Shown here: positions 1 through 8,156 of the stretch, one piece after another
How positions within the stretch are numbered: position 1 is the stretch's first letter
How the letters are laid out: every line of letters starts with the position of its first letter
DNA from: Caldilineaceae bacterium
GTDB lineage: Bacteria; Chloroflexota; Anaerolineae; Caldilineales; Caldilineaceae
Direction: 5' to 3'
DNA: 41,296 bases
Assembly: GCA_022824685.1 (NCBI GenBank)
Contig: JAJDZJ010000009.1
Span: 1-41,296, forward strand
Notes under the pieces: model-generated
Seen by the model: the letters and a program-made list of their open reading frames with translations, nothing else
Told to the model about the DNA's origin: nothing
Database searches by the model: none
Translations under genes and position numbers: made by a program

Positions 1-183
1 GAAACAGTCAACAGTCAACTCGAAGCACAATTCTCGATTGAAACCAACCGCGCCCATACTTTGTGGGGCTTGTGTGCTCGACTCTACACCAAATTGACTG
101 CACATACCCTCTGCATTTGTATCAACCGGCTCTTGGGGGTACCTGACTATCTGAAAATCAAGCGATTGGCCTTTCACAACTAG
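1..183 (+). pseudogene. IS982-family transposase, C-terminal fragment cut by window edge
   Basis: Frame 1 is open from the first base to a TAG at 181-183 and encodes 60 residues. They read ETVNSQLEAQF, then HTLWGLCARLYTKLTAHTLC, then INRLLG and a final IKRLAFHN. This matches the conserved C-terminal region of IS982-family DDE transposases (ETVxSQL ... LWGL-TRL-TK--AHTLC--IN-LLG). The upstream part, including the catalytic acidic residues, lies outside the window, so whether the element is intact cannot be judged. The terminal inverted repeat should fall just after the stop; GTTGAC at 200-205 and GTCAAC at 220-225 form a small inverted pair there, but I cannot fix the element's end. Typed as a pseudogene only because it is partial here. 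Confidence 0.8.
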
Positions 184-390
184 CATAAGGCCCCACTAAG
201 TTGACGCAACGAAACGCATGTCAACATGTGACTCCATAGGCAGCGACCCAAACGAATTCCACTTGCCGCGAACTGCCACAACTGTAGTTCGTGCGGTCGG
301 CCGCAACCTGGCCCCCTCGTGCAGGGACATCTCCCCGCAACGGCCCCTGCTTCCGGGCACTTGGAAAAGCGCGCCTACAGTTCCCCGTCG

Positions 391-1308
391 TTACGGCAGT
401 ACCGCCTTGGGCATCTTGCAGATCATCGTGTACGCCGGATCATAAATGTTGCCAAGATCGTACTCCACTGTCTGCCCCATCAATATGTGCGCCCCCACCG
501 GGTCAATCCCCAGATCCGTTTCCAGCCAGCGGATCATCTCAGTGGTGGCGTGCTGCGTAGCCTGATCCAGGGGCCGTGCGTTGCCCGCAGTAAAGATGTA
601 CGCCTCGTTCTCTCCCCTGGGCCAAAAAATACGCCGCCCTTTCTGCACATCAACCGTGAAGCCCACGTCGAAAGAGATCTCCACGCCGGTGCCCACGATC
701 TCGCCATCCCCCTGCACTGCGTGCCCGTCGCCGATGTGAAAGAGCGCCCCGGGCACGAAGACAGGAAGATAGACGGTCACCCCTTCCACAAAACCTCGAT
801 AGTCCATGTTGCCGCCGTGGGGCCCGGATGTGGCCGTTGAAATCGCTTCTCCCCGGTCCGGCGCTACCCCAAAGCAGCCCGGCATCGGCGCCAGCGGCAA
901 AGTCAGCGCCCCCAGGCTCGTCTGCGGCTCCACCAAGGTCACTGTGCCCGCCTCGTTGTCCACCCGCCAGTTGGCCAGCTCCTGACCCTCCGCCGGCCAA
1001 GGCATATTGGGCACCTGCTCCGGGTCGACGACATTGGGGGCCACCATTGTACGCGTCCACCCGTATGGACGGTTGCAGAGCAGTTTATCCAAATGCACCA
1101 CCAGTGTGTCCCCCGGTTCGGCCCCCTCAACATAGAACGGCCCCGTCATCGGGTTGCCCCCTGACGTGACCGGCTGGCCGCTGCTGTCCTGTCCTCTGGC
1201 ATCGACCGTCGTGGTTTCGATGCTGTCACCCGGCCGCACACGTAATACAGGTGGATGCGAGCCGATCGTGCTGAAATAATGGTCAGGCTCGAACTGATGA
1301 GTAGCCAT
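391..1308 (-). CDS. Acetamidase/formamidase family protein
   Basis: The 305-residue product matches the FmdA/AmdA family, cytoplasmic enzymes that hydrolyse short amides such as formamide or acetamide to ammonia and the acid. Visible family features are the N-terminal beta-rich part with RVRPGDSIETTTVDARG, then GNPMTGPFYVEGAEPGDTL, then the central PMPGCFGVAP and GPHGGNMDYRGFVEG segments. These are the family's conserved glycine-rich and metal-site regions. Length is normal for the family (about 300-330). The ATG at 1308 follows AAAGGA by about ten bases, which supports this start. It lies 128 bases downstream of the LON-domain gene on the same strand, so it may be a separate unit or the tail of that operon. 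Exact substrate is not readable; diverse small amides are possible. Confidence 0.88.
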   Translation of the reverse strand: MATHQFEPDHYFSTIGSHPPVLRVRPGDSIETTTVDARGQDSSGQPVTSGGNPMTGPFYVEGAEPGDTLVVHLDKLLCNRPYGWTRTMVAPNVVDPEQVPNMPWPAEGQELANWRVDNEAGTVTLVEPQTSLGALTLPLAPMPGCFGVAPDRGEAISTATSGPHGGNMDYRGFVEGVTVYLPVFVPGALFHIGDGHAVQGDGEIVGTGVEISFDVGFTVDVQKGRRIFWPRGENEAYIFTAGNARPLDQATQHATTEMIRWLETDLGIDPVGAHILMGQTVEYDLGNIYDPAYTMICKMPKAVLP

Positions 1309-1436
1309 ACATCTGTCCTTTCGTGGCTGTCTGCTAAGACGGCTATGATTCGTATGTTGTTGGGATTGACCTACTGGGATTGCTCAGGGAGTTTCAGCCC
1401 GACCGCCGCCGGCATCCAACCGGACCGGTCACGCTA

Positions 1437-2102
1437 TTAATTTGCAAACAACTGTCCGGTCGGGCCAATGGTCATCGCCGGCAGCGCCTCTTGACTGCTG
1501 ATCATATGATCCAGCAGCTGAAGTTCGCGCCCCAGGTAGTAGTTTCCCAGCTCCAGGAGCTGCGGCACACCCGGCGTTGCCAGCATGCGATGCTTGTCTT
1601 CCGGCCGCACCTGCAAGGTGATGGCGGTAAGAAAGGCCAAGCTTGTCGCGTCCTCCGGCAGACGATCCAGTTTCAACTGGATGCCCGTCGCCTTCGTCAA
1701 CAGTTCGACATACCGCGTAATCTTGGGACGCACCTTGTGCGCACGGTCGACCGCCTGCTTTGTATCCCCATCAGTAACCGGGAAATGCCGCACTCGCCCA
1801 CTCAAATACGGCAGGTCGCGGTTCAACTCTTCGATCCGGAATCGACGCGTGCCCACCACCTGGATATTCATCCTGCCATCCTGTTGACGGTCCACTTTCA
1901 CGATGCGGGCAGCCGTCCCTACCCTGTGCGGCGCCGCTTCGCCTCCTACCTCCCGGCCTTCCTTAATCAACACAACACCGAAGGCCAGGTTCTCGTCCAG
2001 ACAGCGGTTTATCATCTCCCGATAGCGGGGTTCAAAGATATGCAGAGGTAACGCCATACCCGGGAACAGCACAACGTTGAGAGGGAAGAGCGGCATTTCC
2101 AT
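1437..2102 (-). CDS. Stand-alone LON N-terminal (substrate-binding) domain protein
   Basis: The 221-residue product opens with MEMPLFPLNVVLFPG followed by LPLHIFEPRYREMI, the hallmark start of the Lon protease N-terminal (LAN/PF02190) domain. It carries neither the AAA+ module nor the Ser-Lys protease module of Lon. Such proteins are cytoplasmic; they may bind unfolded or specific substrates, but their role is not established. The start is placed at the ATG at 2102 because a GGAG lies about eight bases upstream and family similarity begins there. The frame extends to an ATG at 2165 that directly abuts the TGA of truD, which would add 21 unsupported residues. Transcription follows truD without a real gap, so the two are probably co-expressed. 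Confidence 0.87.
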   Translation of the reverse strand: MEMPLFPLNVVLFPGMALPLHIFEPRYREMINRCLDENLAFGVVLIKEGREVGGEAAPHRVGTAARIVKVDRQQDGRMNIQVVGTRRFRIEELNRDLPYLSGRVRHFPVTDGDTKQAVDRAHKVRPKITRYVELLTKATGIQLKLDRLPEDATSLAFLTAITLQVRPEDKHRMLATPGVPQLLELGNYYLGRELQLLDHMISSQEALPAMTIGPTGQLFAN

Positions 2103-2165
2103 GGTGGCACTCCGTTGCCTAGGGGAGAATCCGTAATCGCTTTCGGGTCTTCTGTCGAGCGTCAT

Positions 2166-3275
2166 TCAATTCTTGCCGTCTTCCTCTGACTCGCCGCTAT
2201 CAACAGCCGCCTGTGCCAACAAATCATCAGAAACCTTCATGAATTCGCGCAGCACTGTTGTGGCAAATGCCCCTTTCGGTAACGAAAACTCCACAACGAT
2301 TCCATTCTCGTTCTGAGCAACCGACAGATCATCCAGCAATACCCGACCCAGCCGCCGCGTGCCCTTCATCTTTGCTCTGGCAAACGCGTCCGCGTCGAGG
2401 CCGCTCCCCTTCAAAACCTCCTGCTCCAACTCTCCCGCCTCTGCCTCTGCATCCCACATCTTCGGACCATAGATGGGCGCAGTGAAACTGATCTCCTTCT
2501 CGTCGTATCGGCTCTGTTCCTTCGCCTCATCAGCGACGATAAACAGTCCCCCGGTGTCGTGCTTCTTGGCAATGTCGCCGGCTAGCATCCTGCTGAAACG
2601 ACCCTGCCCCTGCCGCAATGCCAAGTATCGGTTGCACAGATAGCTCTGAACGCTGGCGAGCAGAAGGCTGCGCAACCAGCGGTTCGACATCCGCTTCCCG
2701 CCCTGCAGCAATTCCCATCCCCGCCTCACATTCGCGCCGTTTTGCCCCAGGCGTTGCGGGCCGTAGAAATTCGGGAGCCCGCGACCGCGCAACCGGCCCG
2801 CGATCGCATCCGCCCGCGTCTTCGCCTGTCCCGCCTCGACCGACAGGTCCGTAACCGTGATCGTGAAGCGGTTGCCCAGGAGGTGGCCCTTCTTGAGCTT
2901 GTTGCGGTGAAGCCGCGCCCAATTCACCTCCACCGGCGCCTTCTCACGAATGCGCAACGGCGCCTCTCGTACAAACGCCTCGTCTACGTGGCCGACCAGC
3001 AGGCTGAACGTCTGTGTCGTCCGCGCAAACTTGTCCTTCATGCCGGCAAATCCTACCGCGCCGTAGGGCAGGTCGAACGTCTCGGCCAGGCCCCGCGCGA
3101 CTTCACGGGTGGTCAGCTTTTCTTTCGTAATGTTGACATAAAGATGCTGACCGGCGCCGCTCGCCTCGTAAAGAGGTATCTCCTCAACAATAAAGGCACC
3201 CGGCGCAGCGCGCAACTGCCCGCCGAGCCCCGGCAGTCCATCTGTACTGTACGGAAGCTTCAGGTTCAATTCCAC
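2166..3275 (-). CDS. truD: tRNA pseudouridine synthase TruD family
   Basis: The 369-residue product matches TruD, which converts U13 of certain tRNAs to pseudouridine. The catalytic motif is visible as GFAGMKDKFARTTQ with the presumed catalytic Asp at residue 81. Other family segments are DFxVEE-like FIVEEIP near residue 29, RLHRNKLKKGHLLGNRFTI near 140, and NFYGPQRLG near 196. Length fits the family, including the inserted TRUD domain. The start is a GTG at 3275 with a weak upstream GAGA, so a slightly different start is possible. Its stop abuts the following LON-domain gene, suggesting one transcript. The methyltransferase gene lies 104 bases upstream on the same strand. Confidence 0.93.
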   Translation of the reverse strand: MELNLKLPYSTDGLPGLGGQLRAAPGAFIVEEIPLYEASGAGQHLYVNITKEKLTTREVARGLAETFDLPYGAVGFAGMKDKFARTTQTFSLLVGHVDEAFVREAPLRIREKAPVEVNWARLHRNKLKKGHLLGNRFTITVTDLSVEAGQAKTRADAIAGRLRGRGLPNFYGPQRLGQNGANVRRGWELLQGGKRMSNRWLRSLLLASVQSYLCNRYLALRQGQGRFSRMLAGDIAKKHDTGGLFIVADEAKEQSRYDEKEISFTAPIYGPKMWDAEAEAGELEQEVLKGSGLDADAFARAKMKGTRRLGRVLLDDLSVAQNENGIVVEFSLPKGAFATTVLREFMKVSDDLLAQAAVDSGESEEDGKN

Positions 3276-3379
3276 GTAAATCTCAGGCCTTCCAGCCTGC
3301 CCACATCATGTGACATCAATTATATCGGATCGGGGCGCGCTGCTCAGGAAGAAACGTTCCAATGACAAAGCACCCCCGC

Positions 3380-4015
3380 CTACCCGTCCGTGAAATAGAG
3401 CAGGCTATAGCAAAACGGAGTGCCCCGCCGCCCGCCGAAGCGAAAGCCCGCCTCCTGCAACCAGTGTCGAACCGTGCGCTGCCTTGCATATCCTGTATGG
3501 GGCAACTCCTCGCTGACCGCTACACGCCCACCCGGTCTGAGAACGCGGCGCAACTCCTCCATCGCAAAGAGAGGTTGCGGCATCTCGGATAGCGTCGCGA
3601 TCGCCACTGCCGCGTCCACACTGTCGTTCTCCAGCGGCAGTCGGTAAGCGCCGCAATGGTGGAAACTGACGCGCGACGCAAAACCGGCGCTCTCAACCCT
3701 GGCGCGGGCCGCCTCCACCATCGACGCCTGAATATCCACCGCGTGAACACGCCCCCTGCTTCCCACTTGGCGGGCCATTTCCACCGTGAACACACCCGTG
3801 CCGCAACCCAAATCCAGTACCGTCTCGCCAGGACCGAGCCCGAACGGACCCAGCGTGGCAACTGGATCCCGGTAGCGCATGCGCGCCGGATGATCGAGGA
3901 GATTGCGCAGCGGCGCAGGATACGGCCGCGGCCGGTTTCGATGAGCGATCCGCCCACCAATCTGCGCGCCCACTGCAAAGCCCAAGCATCGTATCAGAAG
4001 ATTTCCCAAACCCAT
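3380..4015 (-). CDS. Class I SAM-dependent methyltransferase
   Basis: The 211-residue product has a Rossmann methyltransferase core. Motif I is VLDLGCGTGVFTVEMA (about residues 67-82), followed by an acidic residue in VHAVDIQ for ribose binding. A mid-domain motif near LPLENDSVDAAVAIATLSEM and RVLRPGGRVAVSEEL complete the Methyltransf_11/UbiE-like pattern. The N-terminus (MGLGNLLIRCLGFAVGAQIGG) is hydrophobic and may contact the membrane. The acceptor substrate cannot be told from sequence. The ATG at 4015 has GGGGA about ten bases upstream. It lies 55 bases after the ArsA-like ATPase gene on the same strand, so co-transcription is likely. Confidence 0.86.
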   Translation of the reverse strand: MGLGNLLIRCLGFAVGAQIGGRIAHRNRPRPYPAPLRNLLDHPARMRYRDPVATLGPFGLGPGETVLDLGCGTGVFTVEMARQVGSRGRVHAVDIQASMVEAARARVESAGFASRVSFHHCGAYRLPLENDSVDAAVAIATLSEMPQPLFAMEELRRVLRPGGRVAVSEELPHTGYARQRTVRHWLQEAGFRFGGRRGTPFCYSLLYFTDG

Positions 4016-4070
4016 TTGACAAGAGTCCCCGGCCGGCGCCCGGTCGCCAGTACGCGCGACAGACCGCCGC

Positions 4071-5303
4071 TCACGCGCTGCTGCACGGGAAACGGATGCT
4101 CAGCATTCCCCCCGCAAAGACCGCCCCGCTGGCTTCCCGTTGCGCCAGGACCGTCGGGAGCAGGTATTCGCGCTTGAAGTTTCCAATTGAAATGAACAAC
4201 TCATCGCCCCGCTTCGTCAGCCGGATCTTGTCCAGCTCAATGTGCGGCAGAGGCAATTTGAGAACGAAATCGTCGCCCTCCTCCTCAATCTCCTGCGCCT
4301 GGCCCACGAACATCACCTCACCCGGGTCCCGTTCACCATACAACTCATCAGCTAACGATAGCAAGGGCGCTATGCCGACCATCTCCTCGCTGCGCCAACC
4401 GCTGTACAGGATCGGCAGCGGGTAGAAATCCCGCTCGATTTCCGCCAGATACCGGGCCTGATGCGCCTGAAGCCGGCGCAAATACGGATCGCTGCTTGGC
4501 GCCGAAACCGCTGCCGCCGGCTGTCCCCTTCCATCGCCTTCCCCTCTGTCGACGCTTCCCGCCGCGCGCACACCAGGCAGAATGCGGTTGACCACCACCC
4601 CATCCACCGGACATCCGTATAACGACAAATAGGTTACCGCCCGGGCCCCCTCCTTGATCACCATCTTCTCCGGATTGACGACAACACGGTAGCTGGTCGT
4701 CTTGGGATCGCTCAAAACCTCCTGCAACGCTTTTACATCATCCACCAGCTTGGGCAGACCAGCCAGCGCGTCCTGCTCCGGCATCAGCCGGCCCAACAGG
4801 CCCCCGGTCAGACGCATCGCCGTTTCTCCCCAACCGAAGAAGCGCTCGACATACCACTGAAAACTCTCCGGCATCGCCAGCAACCGCATAGACTCGCCCG
4901 TCGGCGCCGCGTCTACGATCACCCGGTCAAATTCATCCGTCGTCGCGTAGCGGAAAATATGCAGCAGGCTGAAAATCTCCTCCATGCCCGGGAGAATCGC
5001 CATCTCCTCCGCAACCGTCCTGCTCATGCCCTGCTTTTGCAGTATCTTGCCCATGTAGTTCTGCAACGCGCCCCAATTCTTTCGAACTTCATCTACGACG
5101 TTTATCTCCTGCGCAAACAGGTTGGACGTCACCTCGGTCGGTTCGCTCTGCAGCGGCCTGTCCAGGCTGTCGGCCAGGCTGTGCGCGATGTCTGTGCTGA
5201 CCACCAGCGTCCGGGACCCCATCTGCGCGCAGCGCAGCGCCGTCGCCGCCGCCGTCGTGGTCTTGCCAACCCCTCCCTTACCCAGATAAAGAAGTATGCG
5301 CAC
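4071..5303 (-). CDS. ArsA/Get3-like ATPase with C-terminal HSP20-like segment
   Basis: This is a single-copy ArsA/Get3-type P-loop ATPase. It shows the deviant Walker [10 protein letters not shown] at the very N-terminus, switch I as [13 protein letters not shown], and switch II as [13 protein letters not shown]. The last 75 or so residues ([28 protein letters not shown]) resemble the HSP20-like domain found at the end of many bacterial ArsA homologues. Only three cysteines occur, far apart, with no CxxC, so arsenite binding or a Get3 zinc site is not supported. A low-complexity insert ([14 protein letters not shown]) precedes the last third of the ATPase part. The GTG at 5303 is preferred because GAGGTGGAG sits just upstream and family members begin [12 protein letters not shown]; a GTG at 5312 is the alternative. 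It follows a C-terminally anchored protein gene by about 50-60 bases. Confidence 0.88.
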   Translation of the reverse strand: MRILLYLGKGGVGKTTTAAATALRCAQMGSRTLVVSTDIAHSLADSLDRPLQSEPTEVTSNLFAQEINVVDEVRKNWGALQNYMGKILQKQGMSRTVAEEMAILPGMEEIFSLLHIFRYATTDEFDRVIVDAAPTGESMRLLAMPESFQWYVERFFGWGETAMRLTGGLLGRLMPEQDALAGLPKLVDDVKALQEVLSDPKTTSYRVVVNPEKMVIKEGARAVTYLSLYGCPVDGVVVNRILPGVRAAGSVDRGEGDGRGQPAAAVSAPSSDPYLRRLQAHQARYLAEIERDFYPLPILYSGWRSEEMVGIAPLLSLADELYGERDPGEVMFVGQAQEIEEEGDDFVLKLPLPHIELDKIRLTKRGDELFISIGNFKREYLLPTVLAQREASGAVFAGGMLSIRFPCSSA

Positions 5304-5362
5304 AGTCTCCACCTCTATTCAACCCTAAGGGCGCAGGGAACCCGGCCGCGCGCTGCGTTCCC

Positions 5363-6073
5363 CTATTCGCTTCCCACCTCAGTTCTCCCGCCGCGCCCGC
5401 CCCTTCGCATCAGCGCCGCCCCTGCCAGCGCCACCAGCAGCGCGCCAGCCACCACATACAGGGCAGCTTGGCGGCTCAATCCGAACCAGCCCCGTATCCG
5501 CCACCAATAGAACGGCAGTTGGGCCCAATAGCTCCACCTCAGATGCCAACGATGGCCGATTGACATCACATACTTGCCCATCTGATTGTCACGACTCCAG
5601 ACCACAAGATAGCAACGCCCGCCTACCAGAGTGCGCGTGTCGATTGTCGGACCAGGAAAGTACCTGGCGCGGGTCAGAACATCCTTTACCGGCTGCAGAA
5701 GTTCGGTTGGCGGCGGCGCAGCGATCGCGCTGTAGCCCCGCGGCAGCTCCAATGGCACCTCATGCATGTCCGCGCTGTACGGCAGACTCCGCGCCACAAC
5801 CGCAAACGCCGGCGCCGCCGCAAGGCCCTGAGAAAGGACCGGCACAAACATCTGCGCCCGCAGACGGTCGCCGGCCTTGCAGTCGACCCGGTACACATGC
5901 GTCTCGCCAAACCGCCCGAACGCGCCAAATAGCAGCCTTTTCCGGCTGAAATCAGTGAACGACTCTCCGTCCACCAACTGGTTGCCCGGTCGGCTGCCGA
6001 ATACAGGAACGCTTCCCGCAAGATCGACGCCGGGCGCCGGACGAGCATCAGCTTCAACGCCTGCCTCAGTCAC
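5363..6073 (-). CDS. Protein with single C-terminal membrane helix, function unknown
   Basis: I do not recognise the 236-residue product. No N-terminal signal peptide is visible. The soluble part includes FGAFGRFGETHVYRVDC and RARYFPGPTIDTRTLVGG, beta-rich in look. Residues about 203-222 (ALYVVAGALLVALAGAALM) form one hydrophobic helix followed by a 14-residue basic, Arg/Gly-rich tail. Aromatic-rich WSYWAQLPFYWWRIRGWF precedes the helix and may lie at the membrane surface. The GTG at 6073 follows a near-perfect AGGAGGAATT, so it is a real, well-translated start. It is the first gene of the minus-strand run, directly upstream of the ArsA/Get3-like ATPase, and its topology is that of a tail-anchored protein. 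An exported domain with an unusual start cannot be excluded. Confidence 0.72.
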   Translation of the reverse strand: MTEAGVEADARPAPGVDLAGSVPVFGSRPGNQLVDGESFTDFSRKRLLFGAFGRFGETHVYRVDCKAGDRLRAQMFVPVLSQGLAAAPAFAVVARSLPYSADMHEVPLELPRGYSAIAAPPPTELLQPVKDVLTRARYFPGPTIDTRTLVGGRCYLVVWSRDNQMGKYVMSIGHRWHLRWSYWAQLPFYWWRIRGWFGLSRQAALYVVAGALLVALAGAALMRRGGRGGRTEVGSE

Positions 6074-6280
6074 AATTCCTCCTGCATGGGAATACGCAAT
6101 GGTAGGGCCGCACGTTGCAGTTCGGGATCACGGGCAAGAGTCTATCACCCGCGCCCACGCTCCGTCAACCGAAAGCCGTCTCGCCCGCGCTCGAAACAGC
6201 CCCGCCCGCCCCCTTTTCTGGCCGCGCCAACATGGGCCTGAATCTTGGAATACCCAAGAAATCTATGGTACGCTTCAGAC

Positions 6281-7585
6281 ATGAATGCCCGTGTTATCGT
6301 CCAGCTTGCCCTCGTACACGTTGGGGTCTCCATAACCGTCGTTCCGGTCACCAGCACACTGAATCGCGTGATGATCGCCGACATGCAGATGCCGGTAACC
6401 CTGGTGGCTGTCCTCGTCGCCTTGCCCTACCTGCTTTCCCCTCTTCAGATTTTCTTGGGCAACTGGTCGGATCGCCATCCGGCCGCCGACTACCATCGCA
6501 CCCCTTGGATCCTCCTCGGCGGGCTTCTCGCGGCTACCGGCAGTTACTTCACAGTTCACGTTGCCTACCTGCTGGATCGAAACTTTGTCCTGGGGCTTTG
6601 GGCCGCGGCAGTTGTCTTTTGCTTATGGGGGGCCGGTATCAATGCAGCTTCCGTCAGCTATCTGTCATTGGTTACCGACCTTGCCGACGAAAACGGAAGG
6701 AGTCGAGCGGTCAGCATTATGTGGACCGCGATGATCGCAGCAACGATCGTAACCAGCCTGGCCCTCTCTCGAATGTTATCACCCTTTTCGAAGGAGACGC
6801 TCTACGCAGCCTTCGGCTCCATCTGGCTTGTTTCCGTTATATTAGTGCTTGTGGGCAGCTACCGCATCGAACCCAGGGCTTCGGAGAGAGCCGCAAGACC
6901 TGCCAACAGCGCCGATGATCCTTTGCAAGTATTGCGTCTGCTGGCGTTAAATTCCCAGGCCCGCCGTTTCTTTGTCTATCTGATGATTGTGTTGATCAGT
7001 ATCCATGCGCAAGACGTAGTGCTGGAGCCGTTTGGAGCCAAGGCATTGGGCATGTCCGTCGCGGCCACCTCACGTTTGACTTCGATCTGGGGAACCGGAA
7101 TCTTTATCACTCTTCTGGCCGGGATCATCTTTGTGAAGCGCTGGGGCAAGAGAACCGGAGCTAACGTAGGCGCCTTCGTGACCGCTATTGCCTTCGCTTC
7201 TATTATCGCCTCTGGTCTGCTCGGCCAATCGAACCTCTTTGTGGGCTCCGTCTTTCTGCTGGGACTGGGTGGAGGCCTGATGACAGTAAGCAATCTCAGT
7301 TTCATGCTGGATATGACCGTGCCCCAAGCCGCCGGCCTCTACATTGGCGCCTGGAGTGTAGCAAATTTTGCCGGTCAGGCCATCGGAAATGTCATCAGCG
7401 GCCTGCTGTACGACCTGTTCTTCTGGCTGACGGGCAACCCCCTGATGGGGTTCGCAGCTGTCTTCTCTCTGGAAATCGCCGGCCTGCTTCTGGCGGTCTG
7501 GCTCTTCCGCTCAATCAGCGTTGACCTGTTCAGACGTCAAGCTGAAGTGCGTCTGCATACCGTTCTCTCCTTGGCCACTGATTAA
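6281..7585 (+). CDS. PucC/BCH2-family MFS transporter
   Basis: A 434-residue polytopic membrane protein with about twelve hydrophobic segments. The signature is that of the PucC branch of the major facilitator superfamily: VVPVTSTLNRVMIADMQMP near the N-terminus, then HRTPWILLGGLLAATG. Later come HAQDVVLEPFGAKALGMSV and LTSIWGTG, and a glycine-rich GLGGGLMTVSN. In phototrophs this family is linked to light-harvesting complex assembly or bacteriochlorophyll handling. No phototrophy gene is in this window, so its substrate here is unknown. The ATG at 6281 is chosen because the membrane region begins soon after it; the frame stays open back to a TTG at 6245. It is divergent from the gene starting at 6073 and ends without a close downstream partner. 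Confidence 0.8.
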   Translation: MNARVIVQLALVHVGVSITVVPVTSTLNRVMIADMQMPVTLVAVLVALPYLLSPLQIFLGNWSDRHPAADYHRTPWILLGGLLAATGSYFTVHVAYLLDRNFVLGLWAAAVVFCLWGAGINAASVSYLSLVTDLADENGRSRAVSIMWTAMIAATIVTSLALSRMLSPFSKETLYAAFGSIWLVSVILVLVGSYRIEPRASERAARPANSADDPLQVLRLLALNSQARRFFVYLMIVLISIHAQDVVLEPFGAKALGMSVAATSRLTSIWGTGIFITLLAGIIFVKRWGKRTGANVGAFVTAIAFASIIASGLLGQSNLFVGSVFLLGLGGGLMTVSNLSFMLDMTVPQAAGLYIGAWSVANFAGQAIGNVISGLLYDLFFWLTGNPLMGFAAVFSLEIAGLLLAVWLFRSISVDLFRRQAEVRLHTVLSLATD

Positions 7586-7819
7586 TCCTCCTCGCGCTCC
7601 CGCTCCGGGCGCAATTCCATCAGTATTTCTGAGGGAAAAAGTATGCAAAACGTTGTTCCGTAAAGGCTTCGGCTATGCGCTGAAGCTGTTTTTCTGTGCT
7701 ATACTTGTTCGCAGAACCGGGAAATCGACCGATTTGTCCGCTGCCGGCGTCGGGTCCTCCCAGACTTGGCGACGGGCAAAGTGCCGCAGGACTGTCTCCC
7801 ATCCCTTTAGGACGGTAGT

Positions 7820-8119
7820 ATGGTCAAAGTCTTACTGAGCTACGATATGCGGGAAGGGCACGAAGAAGACTGTCAGCGCTATGTCGTGCAGACGCTGGCC
7901 CCCGGCCTCGCGCAGTTGGGGCTGCGCATCACCGACGCCTGGTACACGCTCTGGGGAGAAGCCCCCCAAATCCTTGGTGGAGGCGTCCTTGAAGATAAGG
8001 AAGATGCCGCCCGCATTCTGCGCTCTGATGAATGGCAGGAACTCATCGCCGGCCTCGAACCGTTCGTCGAAAACTTCAAAGTTCGGGTCGTTGACGCCAA
8101 CGGCCGCTTCCAATTCTGA
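7820..8119 (+). CDS. Small dimeric alpha/beta-barrel-like protein, function unknown
   Basis: A 99-residue soluble protein beginning MVKVLLSYDMREGHEEDCQRY. It contains a central DAWYTLWGEAPQILGGGV and ends with EFV-like helix and NFKVRVVDANGRFQF. The beta-alpha-beta spacing, with a short N-terminal strand and a 'RSDEWQEL' helix, resembles small ferredoxin-like dimeric barrels of the NIPSNAP/ABM kind; this is a fold impression, not a family match. A GGACGG stands just before the ATG. The next gene begins 38 bases downstream on the same strand, so they are probably co-transcribed. No catalytic residues can be named. Confidence 0.68.
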   Translation: MVKVLLSYDMREGHEEDCQRYVVQTLAPGLAQLGLRITDAWYTLWGEAPQILGGGVLEDKEDAARILRSDEWQELIAGLEPFVENFKVRVVDANGRFQF

Positions 8120-8156
8120 GCGGCCCGCCGCCGCACCGAGTCACTTCGCACATCCC

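Noticed and set aside
4071..5303. Arsenic resistance function for the ArsA-like ATPase
   Set aside because: No arsR, arsB, arsC or arsD nearby and no clustered cysteines for arsenite.
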